Origin: Niabella sp.
GTDB taxonomy: Bacteria; Bacteroidota; Bacteroidia; Chitinophagales; Chitinophagaceae
NCBI GenBank assembly: GCA_017744715.1
Contig: JAGIAT010000004.1
Coordinates: forward strand, 186,001-250,000
Direction: 5' to 3'
Length of the DNA stretch: 64,000 bases
Made by a program: the position numbers and the translations under genes. Positions 15,461 to 24,136 of this stretch are shown here, piece after piece (the first letter of the stretch is position 1; each line of letters opens with the position of its first letter). The notes under the pieces are model-generated. The model did no database searches. It worked only from the letters and a program-made list of their open reading frames with translations, and had not been told where the DNA came from.

Positions 15461-16282
15461 TCAAACATGAAATATCAAACACAACCAATTGTTTTTCAAA
15501 AACTTATCATCCATCATTAATCCTGCTTCCACCGCCCGCTCCACAATTTCCGGTTCATCTGCTTCCAATAAACCGCTCAAAAGCAGGATGCCCCCGGGTA
15601 CCAGTTGCTGCCTCAGCTGGGGTATGGTTTCCATGAGCACATTTTTATTGATATTAGCGAGGATTACTTCAAAACGGGCGTCCTGTTCAGCAGATCCGGA
15701 TTGCAGCAGCCGGATGCCGGTACAATCATTGATCTCAAAATTCTCGCGGGCGTTTTCGATGCTCCATTCATCAATATCGGTTGCCAGCACCGCCGCAGCA
15801 CCCAGTTTTTGGGCCAGGATCGCCAGGATGCCCGTACCGGTACCAAAATCAAAAACCCGTTTGCCGGTAAAGTCAATGTCACGCATTTGCTGCATCATCA
15901 GCCAGGTGGTAGCATGATGGCCGGTGCCGAAACTCATTTTAGGGTTGATCACAATTTCCTGCGCCACATGTTCAAAAGGCGCATGGAATGATGCACGCAC
16001 CGCCACAAAATCATCTACCACCACAGGGTCAAAATTGGATTCCCAAAGTGCATTCCAGTTCTGCGGCTCCAGTTCGCTCATCTCGTACGTTACCTGCAAC
16101 GGACCAGAAATGGCATCCAGTTCCGCCGCCGTAATACGGCCCTCGCTAAAGAACGCCTTCAAACGGGTATCGCCCTCTTCAAAGCCGTCTGCCTTATCGG
16201 CAAGTGCTGCAATCAGCAATTCCGATATGTTTGCCGTGGTATTCAGAAACACCACCTCCGTATATGTTGCACCGCCGCTCAT
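15461..16282 (-). CDS. prmA: Ribosomal protein L11 methyltransferase PrmA
   Basis: PrmA methylates lysines and the N-terminus of ribosomal protein L11. The 273-residue protein has an N-terminal ferredoxin-like substrate domain (about 1-90, including WNALWESNFDPVVVDDFVAV) and a Rossmann methyltransferase domain. Diagnostic are NPKMSFGTGHHATTWLMM, the SAM loop VFDFGTGTGILAIL, ATDIDEWSIENARENFEIN and the NINKNVL motif near the active site. Length is slightly short of the E. coli protein (293) but typical for Bacteroidota. A hairpin (16300-16321) lies just upstream of its ATG. Confidence 0.93.
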   Translation of the reverse strand: MSGGATYTEVVFLNTTANISELLIAALADKADGFEEGDTRLKAFFSEGRITAAELDAISGPLQVTYEMSELEPQNWNALWESNFDPVVVDDFVAVRASFHAPFEHVAQEIVINPKMSFGTGHHATTWLMMQQMRDIDFTGKRVFDFGTGTGILAILAQKLGAAAVLATDIDEWSIENARENFEINDCTGIRLLQSGSAEQDARFEVILANINKNVLMETIPQLRQQLVPGGILLLSGLLEADEPEIVERAVEAGLMMDDKFLKNNWLCLIFHV

Positions 16283-16299
16283 CTTTATTATTTTTATAT

Positions 16300-16321
16300 C
16301 CTGCTTTAAAACTAAAGCAGG
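16300..16321. promoter_or_regulatory. 8-bp perfect inverted repeat upstream of prmA
   Basis: CCTGCTTT (16300-16307) and AAAGCAGG (16314-16321) with a 6-base loop, 17 bases upstream of the prmA ATG. It could be a leader hairpin for prmA or part of the divergent promoter region; no further evidence. Confidence 0.3.
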
Positions 16322-16493
16322 CCAAGGTAGATCAAATCAGCAGCATCTGCAAATTCTTTTAATGGCTAAAGCCTGTAACTGCCGTTTCCTGTTGAGCAGC
16401 AAAAAAATCCTTTACAGGAAATCAGAACCGTTTCATATTATCAATATCTTTATAAGATAACGTTTCATTTAAACCAACTATTTAGCAAGGCAT

Positions 16494-17807
16494 ATGACGA
16501 ATCCTGCACAGCAGTTAAAAAGAACGCTTAACGCTACCATGTTATGGGGCCTGGGCGTAGGGTATGTTATTTCGGGTATGTATTTTGGATGGAACCTGGG
16601 CCTTGAAAAAGGCGGTACCCTGGGCATGGGCATTGCCACCCTCTTCATCGCGCTCATGTATGTTGCCTTTACGTTTAGTTATACCGAACTGGCCTGTGCC
16701 ATTCCAAAGGCAGGCGGTGCCTTTGACTATGCAGACCGCACGCTGGGAAAAGACCTGGCTTTCTTTGCCGGTATGGCTCAAAATATTGAATTCATTTTTG
16801 CACCTCCGGCCATTGCCTTTGCCATTGGGGCCTACTTTAATTTATTCTTTCCCCAATTGCCGGTGCTGGGTATTGCCGTTGCCGTGTATATTATTTTTAC
16901 AGCGCTGAATATTTCCGGTGTAAAAGCAGCCGCTACTTTTGAACTGGTGATCACCATTATGGCGGTGGGTGAGCTGCTGTTATTTGCCGGTATTACGTTG
17001 CCGCATTTTGACGCGGCGCAACTCAAAAAAAATGCACTGCCGGCAGGATGGGCCGGTATCTTACCCAGCATTCCCTTTGCCATCTGGTTTTTCCTGGGTA
17101 TTGAAGGCATTGCCAATGTGGCGGAAGAAACCAAAAACCCGCAGCGTACCATTTTAAAAGGATTTGGCTCTGCGATCCTTACACTGGTGGTGCTTTGTGC
17201 CCTCACCTTTATCAGCTCGGTTGGCGTGGCCGGCTGGGAGGCGGTCGTATATACAAAGGAAGGTACCACATCGGACTCTCCGCTTCCGCTGGCCTTATCG
17301 CATATTGTTACCAACAATGCCTTCCTCTATCATATGCTGATTACGGTAGGGCTGTTCGGGCTGGTTGCCTCCTTCCACGGTATCATTCTGGCTGCAGGAC
17401 GGTCTTCATTCGAATTCGGCAGGGCCCGCTTTGCACCGCAGTGGCTGGGAAAAGTAAACCGCCGGTTTCACACACCCTCCAATGCCCTCATTGCAAATAT
17501 GGTCATTGGCATCATCGCGCTGCTTACCGGCAAAACCGGGGAGATCATTATCCTTTCTGTATTTGGCGCACTGACGCTTTATATCATTTCCATGATCGCG
17601 GTGATCCGCCTCCGGCGGAAAGAACCCGCGCTGGAGCGGCCTTTTAAAGTTCCGTTCTATCCCTTGTTTCCTTTTATTGCACTGATCCTTGCCAGTATTT
17701 CTTTTGTTGCAGTGATCGTTTACAATTTCAAACTCGGTTTGGTGTACCTCGGCCTGCTGCTGATCAGCTATATTTTATTCAGTCTTTTCTTCAAGAAATC
17801 GTTATGA
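16494..17807 (+). CDS. APC-superfamily amine/amino acid permease, ethanolamine-permease type
   Basis: The 437-residue protein has 12 hydrophobic helices in the APC pattern. The first helix region reads WGLGVGYVISGMYFGWNLGL, very like ethanolamine permeases, with the TELACAIPKAGGAFDYADRT signature of the wider family after helix 2. The periplasmic/cytoplasmic EETKNPQRTI segment is also conserved in APC carriers. It opens a five-gene cluster and its stop overlaps the ATG of the ligase gene by the ATGA arrangement, so the two are translationally linked. The probable role is uptake of the amine or amino alcohol processed by the downstream enzymes; ethanolamine is the leading candidate by family resemblance. 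Confidence 0.85.
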   Translation: MTNPAQQLKRTLNATMLWGLGVGYVISGMYFGWNLGLEKGGTLGMGIATLFIALMYVAFTFSYTELACAIPKAGGAFDYADRTLGKDLAFFAGMAQNIEFIFAPPAIAFAIGAYFNLFFPQLPVLGIAVAVYIIFTALNISGVKAAATFELVITIMAVGELLLFAGITLPHFDAAQLKKNALPAGWAGILPSIPFAIWFFLGIEGIANVAEETKNPQRTILKGFGSAILTLVVLCALTFISSVGVAGWEAVVYTKEGTTSDSPLPLALSHIVTNNAFLYHMLITVGLFGLVASFHGIILAAGRSSFEFGRARFAPQWLGKVNRRFHTPSNALIANMVIGIIALLTGKTGEIIILSVFGALTLYIISMIAVIRLRRKEPALERPFKVPFYPLFPFIALILASISFVAVIVYNFKLGLVYLGLLLISYILFSLFFKKSL

Positions 17808-19159
17808 CCACTAAAGAAATTTTACAGTACGTTAAGAACCACGAATCGGGAAAAGTAAAAATCGCCTATGTGGATATTGACGGTATTCTTCGCGGAAAAT
17901 ATATTTCCGCAAAAAAGTTCCTGGGCATTGCAGAACAGGAAACCTCCTTTTGCGATGTGATCTTCGGCTGGGATTCCGGTGACGTATCTTATACCAATTG
18001 CAGCTATACCGGCTGGCACACCGGTTACCCGGATGCGCCCGCGCGGATCGACCTCAGCACCTTTCGTAAGATCCCCTGGGAAAACGGCCTTCCGTTTTTC
18101 CTGGGAGAAATCATCGACCGCAAGGGAGCCCCGGCCTATGTTTGCCCGCGGCAACTTTTAAAAAAGGTGCTTAACGATGCATTGCAGCAAGGATTTAAAC
18201 CCTATGCAGCGCAGGAATTTGAATGGTTCAATTTTTCCGAAACCCCGCAAACGGCCGCAGAAAAAGGCTTTCAGCAGCTCACCCCCCTTACACCGGGCAT
18301 GTTTGGCTATTCCATTTTACGAAGCTCGCTCAACAACCGTTTTTTTACCGCGCTGTTTGACCAGCTGCGCGATTTTGATATTCCCATCGAAGGCATCCAT
18401 ACCGAAACGGGGCCCGGCACCTACGAAGCCGCCATCGAATATTCCGATATCCTAACAGCCGCAGACCGCGCCGTGTTGTTTAAGACCGCGGTAAAGGAGA
18501 TCGCGTATCAGCATGGCATCATGGCCACATTTATGGCAAAGATCCATGAAAGCCTTCCGGGTTGTGGCGGGCATGTGCATCAAAGCCTCCGCGACAAAAC
18601 CGGTAAAAAGAATGTGTTTTATAATGGCAAAGACAAACAGCAGATCAGCGCTATTCTCCGGCACTACATAGCCGGACAGCTGTATTGCCTGCCGCAGATC
18701 CTGCCGATGTTTGCCCCCACCATCAACAGCTACAAGCGCCTGGTAGAAGGCGCCTGGGCGCCAACGACCATTACCTGGGGCATCGATAACCGTACCGTAG
18801 CCCTGCGGGTATTGCAGCAAAGTGAAACCGCCTGCCGGCTGGAAACAAGGGTGATCGGCGCCGATGCCAATCCTTACCTGGCCATTGCAGCTGCTGTTGC
18901 ATCCGGTCTTTACGGCATCCGGCATAAACTGGAGCTGCAGGATGCGGTAACCGGCAATGGGTATACGGACGCGTCACACGGTGTATTGCCGCGTACGCTG
19001 GAGCAGGCTACCGCCGCAATGAAAGCATCCGCAGTGGCCCGGGAATTATTCGGTGAAAAATTTACGGATCATTTTGTTACCACCCGCGAATGGGAATGGA
19101 AACAACATTTAAAAACCGTAACAGACTGGGAACTGAAGCGCTATTTTGAGATCATATAA
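17804..19159 (+). CDS. Glutamine-synthetase-like gamma-glutamyl-amine ligase (PuuA/GlnA4 type)
   Basis: The 451-residue protein keeps the GS fold: an N-terminal beta-grasp domain (VKIAYVDIDGILRGKYISAK) and the catalytic domain with HTETGPGTYEAA (metal Glu), the GCGGHVHQSLRD loop, RLVEGAWAPTTITWGIDNRT and RLETRVIGADANPYLAIAA. In true GS the second half of the loop and the ammonium site differ; the subfamily with this pattern joins glutamate through its gamma-carboxyl to amines such as putrescine, ethanolamine or isopropylamine. The start ATG overlaps the permease stop. The neighbours (dehydrogenases and a PuuD-like hydrolase) point to a gamma-glutamylation pathway rather than nitrogen assimilation. 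Confidence 0.85.
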   Translation: MTTKEILQYVKNHESGKVKIAYVDIDGILRGKYISAKKFLGIAEQETSFCDVIFGWDSGDVSYTNCSYTGWHTGYPDAPARIDLSTFRKIPWENGLPFFLGEIIDRKGAPAYVCPRQLLKKVLNDALQQGFKPYAAQEFEWFNFSETPQTAAEKGFQQLTPLTPGMFGYSILRSSLNNRFFTALFDQLRDFDIPIEGIHTETGPGTYEAAIEYSDILTAADRAVLFKTAVKEIAYQHGIMATFMAKIHESLPGCGGHVHQSLRDKTGKKNVFYNGKDKQQISAILRHYIAGQLYCLPQILPMFAPTINSYKRLVEGAWAPTTITWGIDNRTVALRVLQQSETACRLETRVIGADANPYLAIAAAVASGLYGIRHKLELQDAVTGNGYTDASHGVLPRTLEQATAAMKASAVARELFGEKFTDHFVTTREWEWKQHLKTVTDWELKRYFEII

Positions 19160-19403
19160 AAAGTATTTGAGAACCGGGCGTCTATACATGCGGCATACAG
19201 TTTCTGAAAGAAACCCTGAAATAAATCCAGGCTGCAGCATTCCGGGGGATCATCAGCATGTTGATCATTCCACTGCAGGCTTTGTGATCCAAACAGAAAA
19301 TCCGGCATGCCGGAAGCATCACTGATTTTCAATATACCCGCTCCATTGACCAACAATCCTTTTTAACGCTGTTGTACAACTAATTTATAATTATTTTTAC
19401 CAT

Positions 19404-20552
19404 ATGGCATTTGACAAAATCTATCAATACAATTTCCCCACCACTATCCGTTTTGGTGCAGGATCCAGTAATGAACTGGGCGACTATTTAAAAAAACATG
19501 CACTGGACCGTCCGCTGATTGTAACGGACCCGGTGATTGCACAACTGGATTTTTTTAAGAAAATTGTGGCAACACTGCGGGCGGGCGGGGCTTCCGTAGA
19601 AGTCTTTCACGACATCCATAAAAACCCCGTAAAATCAGATGTATACCGGGGAACCGACCTGTATGATGCTACCGCACGGGATGCCATCATTGGCATCGGC
19701 GGCGGTGCGGCGCTGGATGTAGCCCGGGCTATCGTGCTGCGGGTGCACCACCGGGAAGACCTGTTCAAATACGACGATCTTATCGGAGGAGACATTTATG
19801 TAACCAATGATGTGCCGCATTTCATTACCATTCCTACCACGGCGGGAACAGGCAGTGAAGTAGGCCGCAGCGCCATTATTGCCGATGATGAAACCCATCA
19901 AAAGAAAATCCTCTTCTCTCCCAAACTGCTGGCAAAGGTCGTTTTTGCGGATCCGCTGCTCACAATGGACATTCCACCTGCCATTACCGCTGCAACCGGC
20001 ATGGATGCGCTTACCCATAACCTGGAAGCCTATTTGGTAAATATGGAACATCCCATGTGTGACGGTATTGCCCTGCAGGGTATTTCGCTGATTGGCGAAT
20101 CTATTGCAACTGCCGTACAGAACCCGGACCTTGAGTCGCGGAGTAAAATGCTGATCGCCTCCCTGATGGGTGCAGTGGCTTTTCAAAAAGGATTGGGTGT
20201 GGTCCATTCACTCGCCCATCCGCTGTCGTCCCTGCTGGATACCCATCATGGCCTGGCCAATGCGGTTAACCTGCCCTATGGCATGCGCTTCAATATAGAG
20301 GGCCAGGAACCGAAATTTAAAAAAATTGCTGCGGCTTTAAACCTGCCGGGATCAGACGGAAAAGACGTGGTGGATTACCTGTTTGAACTAAATACCACCA
20401 TCCAAATTCCGCATCACCTGTCTGCAATCGGTGTTAAGGAGGAGCATGTGGAAACCCTGGCAGATCTTGCCATTGCAGACTTTGCACATCCCAATAACCC
20501 CAAACCGGTATCAAGAGAAAACTTTAAACAACTTTACCTGGAGGCTTTATAA
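19404..20552 (+). CDS. Iron-containing (group III) alcohol dehydrogenase
   Basis: The 382-residue protein has the NAD-binding GIGGGAALDVARA motif, the TTAGTGSEVGRSAI segment, and the metal ligands in DALTHNLEAY (Asp and His), HSLAHPL and THHGLANAV. These oxidise primary alcohols to aldehydes with NAD. It lies 244 bases after the ligase gene and 3 bases before the PuuD-like gene. In the known putrescine Puu pathway this step is a flavin amine oxidase (PuuB); its replacement by an alcohol dehydrogenase suggests the gamma-glutamylated substrate carries a hydroxyl rather than a second amine. Confidence 0.92.
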   Translation: MAFDKIYQYNFPTTIRFGAGSSNELGDYLKKHALDRPLIVTDPVIAQLDFFKKIVATLRAGGASVEVFHDIHKNPVKSDVYRGTDLYDATARDAIIGIGGGAALDVARAIVLRVHHREDLFKYDDLIGGDIYVTNDVPHFITIPTTAGTGSEVGRSAIIADDETHQKKILFSPKLLAKVVFADPLLTMDIPPAITAATGMDALTHNLEAYLVNMEHPMCDGIALQGISLIGESIATAVQNPDLESRSKMLIASLMGAVAFQKGLGVVHSLAHPLSSLLDTHHGLANAVNLPYGMRFNIEGQEPKFKKIAAALNLPGSDGKDVVDYLFELNTTIQIPHHLSAIGVKEEHVETLADLAIADFAHPNNPKPVSRENFKQLYLEAL

Positions 20553-20555
20553 ACC

Positions 20556-21251
20556 ATGAAGATCGGATTAACATATACCGGGTCTGAGCCCAAACATACC
20601 AACTATGTCAACTGGATCAAAGGGGCGGATACCATTGAAGTGATTACGCTTTCAGCTGCCCTGGACAACCTGGGTGCCGTAACCGGTTGCGACGGTGTTG
20701 TGCTTTCCGGCGGTGTGGATATTGCTCCGGAATATTATTCCGGGAAAGCCGGCTACGCCAATGCACCGGATCATTTCCAGGAAGAACGGGATGCTTTTGA
20801 AACAGCTGTTTTCCGGAAGGCACAGGACCAGCACATACCCGTGCTGGGCATCTGCAGAGGTATGCAGCTCATCAATTGCATCTACGGCGGCACCCTGGTA
20901 CAGGATCTTGAAGTGAAGAACGAAGTACACAAAGTTGCCGACAACCTGGATAAAGTACATGGTATCCGTGTTAAACCAGGCAGCATCCTGCACGAAGCCA
21001 TTGGCAACGAACAATGTGCCGTAAACAGCGCGCACCACCAGGCCATCGGCAATCTTGGCCGGGGTTTACAGATCACCGCTACCGCGCCGGATGGGGTTGC
21101 CGAGGCAATGGAGCGTACACAAACAACCGGCCATCCGTTCCTCCTGTGCGTACAGTGGCACCCGGAGCGGATGTATCAGTTCGGTCTGGCACAAACTGCA
21201 GCATCCAACGGAATACGAGAAAAATTTTTAGCAGCCATACAAAGCAAATAA
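20556..21251 (+). CDS. Class I glutamine amidotransferase-like gamma-glutamyl hydrolase (PuuD type)
   Basis: The 231-residue protein has the peptidase C26 fold: DGVVLSGGVDIAPEYY at the N-terminus, nucleophile elbow VLGICRGMQLIN with Cys100, VNSAHHQAI, and the catalytic VQWHPE. PuuD-type enzymes hydrolyse gamma-glutamyl-GABA and similar gamma-glutamyl amides, releasing glutamate. It sits tightly between the alcohol dehydrogenase (3 bases) and aldehyde dehydrogenase (4 bases) genes. In the proposed pathway it removes glutamate in the last step. Confidence 0.9.
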   Translation: MKIGLTYTGSEPKHTNYVNWIKGADTIEVITLSAALDNLGAVTGCDGVVLSGGVDIAPEYYSGKAGYANAPDHFQEERDAFETAVFRKAQDQHIPVLGICRGMQLINCIYGGTLVQDLEVKNEVHKVADNLDKVHGIRVKPGSILHEAIGNEQCAVNSAHHQAIGNLGRGLQITATAPDGVAEAMERTQTTGHPFLLCVQWHPERMYQFGLAQTAASNGIREKFLAAIQSK

Positions 21252-21255
21252 TAAC

Positions 21256-22623
21256 ATGGAAGTCATTAACCCCGCCACAGAAGAGCGGATCGCAACGCTT
21301 ACAGAAGATACTACACAAACCCTCCAGGATAAATGGCAGCGGTTAAAAACCGCCCAACCCGCTTGGCAGGCCCGCCCGCTGCAAGAACGGATCGCGGTGG
21401 TACAACGATTCAGCGAATTACTGGAAGCCAACAGCACGCAGCTGGCGCAGGTATTGACCAGCGAAGTAGGAAAACCCCTCAGCCAATCTGCCAACGAAAT
21501 CCGGGGTGCTGTCAGCCGTATCAGCTGGCTTGCCGGAAATGCCGTAAAATATCTTAGTGACGAGGTTATGCATGAAACGGCGGATATGGAAGAGCGCATT
21601 GTATATGAACCCCTGGGTGTGATTGCAAATATCTCTGCCTGGAATTATCCCTACCTGGTAGGCGTTAATGTATTTGTGCCCGCCCTGCTGGCCGGTAATG
21701 CGGTGTTGTATAAACCTTCGGAATATGCATCACTTACAGGACTGGAAATAGAACGGCTGTGGAACGAAGCCGGGCTGGCTACCGACTTGTTTTTAACAGC
21801 CATTGGTACCGGCAGCGTAGGTGCAACGCTTTTAGATATGTCCTTTGACGGTTATTATTTTACCGGCAGCTATAAAACCGGTAGTTTCATTTACAACAAA
21901 GTAGCGGCAAAAATGGTGCCTTGCCAGTGCGAACTGGGCGGCAAGGATCCGTTGTATGTAGCAGACGATGTAGCGGATATTGCTGGGGTAGCAGCAGCCA
22001 CCGCAGACGGTGCGTTCTATAACAACGGGCAGAGCTGTTGCTCCGTGGAACGGATCTATGTACATGAAAACAAATACAACGCTTATGTGGAAGCATTTGT
22101 AAACGAAGTGCGCTCCTGGAAAACCGGGGCACCTACGGATGAAGGCGTATATTTCGGTCCGCTTACACGTAAAGAACAAATTGCAATCCTGGAAGCACAG
22201 GTTGAAGACGCACTTGAAAAAGGGGCTACACTGCTTACCGGTGGAAAAAAGGTACCGGGGAAAGGTTATTATTTTCAGCCCACGGTACTTACCGGTGTAA
22301 CGGCCAACATGAAGGTGATGCAGGAAGAGTCCTTCGGGCCGGTGATCGGCATCATGAAGGTGCAGGATGATGCAGAAGCCGTGGCTCAAATGAAGGATAC
22401 GGAATATGGACTTACCGCATCTGTATACAGCAGTAACCAGGCAAGGGCTACCGGCATTCTGGAACAGGTAGATGCCGGAACGGGGTATTGGAACTGCTGC
22501 GACCGTGTAAGCGCCGCACTCCCCTGGAGCGGTCGTCTGCACTCGGGATTTGGCGCCACCCTGTCTCATTCAGGATTAAGAGCCTTTACCAAACCAAAGG
22601 CGTATCATTTCAGGAAACCGTAA
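21256..22623 (+). CDS. NAD(P)-dependent aldehyde dehydrogenase
   Basis: The 455-residue protein has the aldehyde dehydrogenase fold: IANISAWNYPYLVGVNVFVP, the GNAVLYKPSEYA cofactor strand, FTGSYKTGS, general-base Glu226 in CELGGKDP, and catalytic Cys261 in NNGQSCCS. Near the C-terminus it has ESFGPVIGI. It is a little shorter than the typical 480-500 residues but no motif is missing. It is the last gene of the cluster and would oxidise the gamma-glutamyl aldehyde to the acid. Its stop is only 5 bases from the stop of the convergent DUF445 gene. Confidence 0.92.
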   Translation: MEVINPATEERIATLTEDTTQTLQDKWQRLKTAQPAWQARPLQERIAVVQRFSELLEANSTQLAQVLTSEVGKPLSQSANEIRGAVSRISWLAGNAVKYLSDEVMHETADMEERIVYEPLGVIANISAWNYPYLVGVNVFVPALLAGNAVLYKPSEYASLTGLEIERLWNEAGLATDLFLTAIGTGSVGATLLDMSFDGYYFTGSYKTGSFIYNKVAAKMVPCQCELGGKDPLYVADDVADIAGVAAATADGAFYNNGQSCCSVERIYVHENKYNAYVEAFVNEVRSWKTGAPTDEGVYFGPLTRKEQIAILEAQVEDALEKGATLLTGGKKVPGKGYYFQPTVLTGVTANMKVMQEESFGPVIGIMKVQDDAEAVAQMKDTEYGLTASVYSSNQARATGILEQVDAGTGYWNCCDRVSAALPWSGRLHSGFGATLSHSGLRAFTKPKAYHFRKP

Positions 22624-22628
22624 TATGC

Positions 22629-23888
22629 TTATAACAGCCGGCTTATCGTGTAGATGAGGAGTCCCACAATTCCCCCTACCAGGGTACCGTTGATGCGGAT
22701 AAACTGAAGATCCTTCCCCACTTCCAGTTCCAGTTTATTACTCAGCTCCTTTCCTTCCCAGTTACCAACGGTATTGCTGATGAGGGTACCTGCCTGCTTC
22801 GTATTGCGCAGGATATAATAGTAGGCGTTATACCGGATCCAGCGATCGATCTTCGTACGCATTTCGGCGTCCTGCTGCAAATTGACCGCCAGTTCTTCTA
22901 CCGTTTTTTTAAAATACCGGCCCAATGCCGAATCCGTTGCTGAAAGATCCTGCAGCACCTGCGCCTGCAACCGCTTCCAGATATCTCCGGCATATTGCTC
23001 CAGCTTCCGGGGTGTCAGCAGGTCGTTCTTTAGCCGTTCCAGGTCGCGTTGCCACTGAGGACTGGTTTTAAGCGTTTCTGTAAATACCAGCAGTTGCCTG
23101 TTAAAATCTTTCCGGATCTTGTGTTGCGGATCTTTTTCAATTTCCTGTAAATAGTTCGCAATACCGGCCGTAAGTTTAGTAGCAATGTAATTATTTACAA
23201 ATCCCGGAATCAGGAAATGACTTCCTTCTTTTACCCGTTGCTTTACCAGTGCTTCATTTTCGACCACATAATTGCGTACTTTTCCCAGCACAAAATCCAG
23301 CACGCGTTCATGATCGCCTCGCTCAACGATCAGCTCCAGGCCATTGGCCACCACCTCATTCAAACGCACACTATCCAGGAGCTCGCCGGCTTTCCGCGCG
23401 ATGAACCCGGTGATCATCGGCGCATCTGATGTTTCAATCATCCGCTTCAACAACCTGGAGGCCTCGGTTACCAGTAGCTGTACGTTCTGCGGTTTGACCA
23501 GCCATGCAGCGGCTACCGAACTCAATTCAAGCCGTTCGATATACGGACGCAGCGTTTTTGCATTCAAAAAATTGGTCACCACAAAATTCCCCAGGTTATC
23601 CCCGATGCTTTTCTTGCTGTTCTCAATAAGATTGGTATGCGGTATGGGTAAGCCCATCGGATGATGAAACAGGGCTGTAACGGCAAACCAGTCTGCCAGT
23701 GCGCCCACCATCGCCGCTTCCGCAAATGCCTTTACATAGCCGATCCATGCATCTGCCCGGGTCTTCAACAGCAATACGCACCCCAGGAATACCAAAGTCA
23801 TCAGTAAAAACAAACCGGTGGCCAGGGCCTTATGTTTTTTGAGTTGTGCCGTTTTTACCGCATCTGCTGATTGTATTACATTATTCAT
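22629..23888 (-). CDS. DUF445 family membrane protein
   Basis: The 419-residue protein has a transmembrane helix near residues 24-42 and another at the C-terminus (about 399-416), with a long helical cytoplasmic or periplasmic body between. The family signature GALADWFAVTALFHHPMGLP followed by IPHTNLIENSKKSIGDNLG is present just after the first helix region. DUF445 (YjiN/YheB-like) proteins have no firmly established function. The gene is read towards the aldehyde dehydrogenase and appears monocistronic. Confidence 0.88.
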   Translation of the reverse strand: MNNVIQSADAVKTAQLKKHKALATGLFLLMTLVFLGCVLLLKTRADAWIGYVKAFAEAAMVGALADWFAVTALFHHPMGLPIPHTNLIENSKKSIGDNLGNFVVTNFLNAKTLRPYIERLELSSVAAAWLVKPQNVQLLVTEASRLLKRMIETSDAPMITGFIARKAGELLDSVRLNEVVANGLELIVERGDHERVLDFVLGKVRNYVVENEALVKQRVKEGSHFLIPGFVNNYIATKLTAGIANYLQEIEKDPQHKIRKDFNRQLLVFTETLKTSPQWQRDLERLKNDLLTPRKLEQYAGDIWKRLQAQVLQDLSATDSALGRYFKKTVEELAVNLQQDAEMRTKIDRWIRYNAYYYILRNTKQAGTLISNTVGNWEGKELSNKLELEVGKDLQFIRINGTLVGGIVGLLIYTISRLL

Positions 23889-23924
23889 TTTTATTTTATT
23901 GGAGCATTAAGATGTGAGAATCGA

Positions 23925-24075
23925 GATACGAGATTTCAGACATGAGATTTCAGAATTGAGATTTCAGAATCCAGAATTGAGATGCCTGCCTGCCATTTTG
24001 AATGCTCAAATCCGGGTTTCCGATGCTGAATCCTGAAATCTGAACGCTCGATCCTGGATTCTGGATTCCCGAAAA
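23925..24075. repeat. Low-complexity intergenic repeat built on GAGATTTCAGAATT words
   Basis: The stretch consists of near-copies of GAGATTTCAGA, GAATTGAGATTTCAG and, further along, inverted words such as TGAATCCTGAAATCTGAA and GATCCTGGATTCTGGATT. The two halves are partly complementary, so the transcript could fold into a long imperfect hairpin. It separates the divergent DUF445 and MATE genes. Confidence 0.65.
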
Positions 24076-24121
24076 TATAAAAAATTATGCCGTTTAAATG
24101 TGATCCCTCATTTATGAATGC

Positions 24122-24129
24122 TAATTTTG
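24122..24129 (+). promoter_or_regulatory. -7 element of the MATE gene
   Basis: TAATTTTG matches TAnnTTTG and ends 7 bases before the ATG at 24137, so the mRNA would have almost no leader. Confidence 0.5.
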
Positions 24130-24136
24130 CCCGTCT

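Noticed and set aside
16385..16421. 8-bp inverted arms TTTCCTGT / ACAGGAAA as an operator for the amino-alcohol cluster
   Set aside because: The arms are 21 bases apart and occur in an A/T-rich gap where such a match is likely by chance; kept only as a note.
19160..19403. Possible gene or attenuator between the GS-like and Fe-ADH genes
   Set aside because: Only a weak minus-strand frame and an imperfect palindrome near 19249-19267; nothing convincing.
20652..21038. 128-residue minus-strand frame inside the PuuD-like gene
   Set aside because: Antisense shadow of a well-supported gene.
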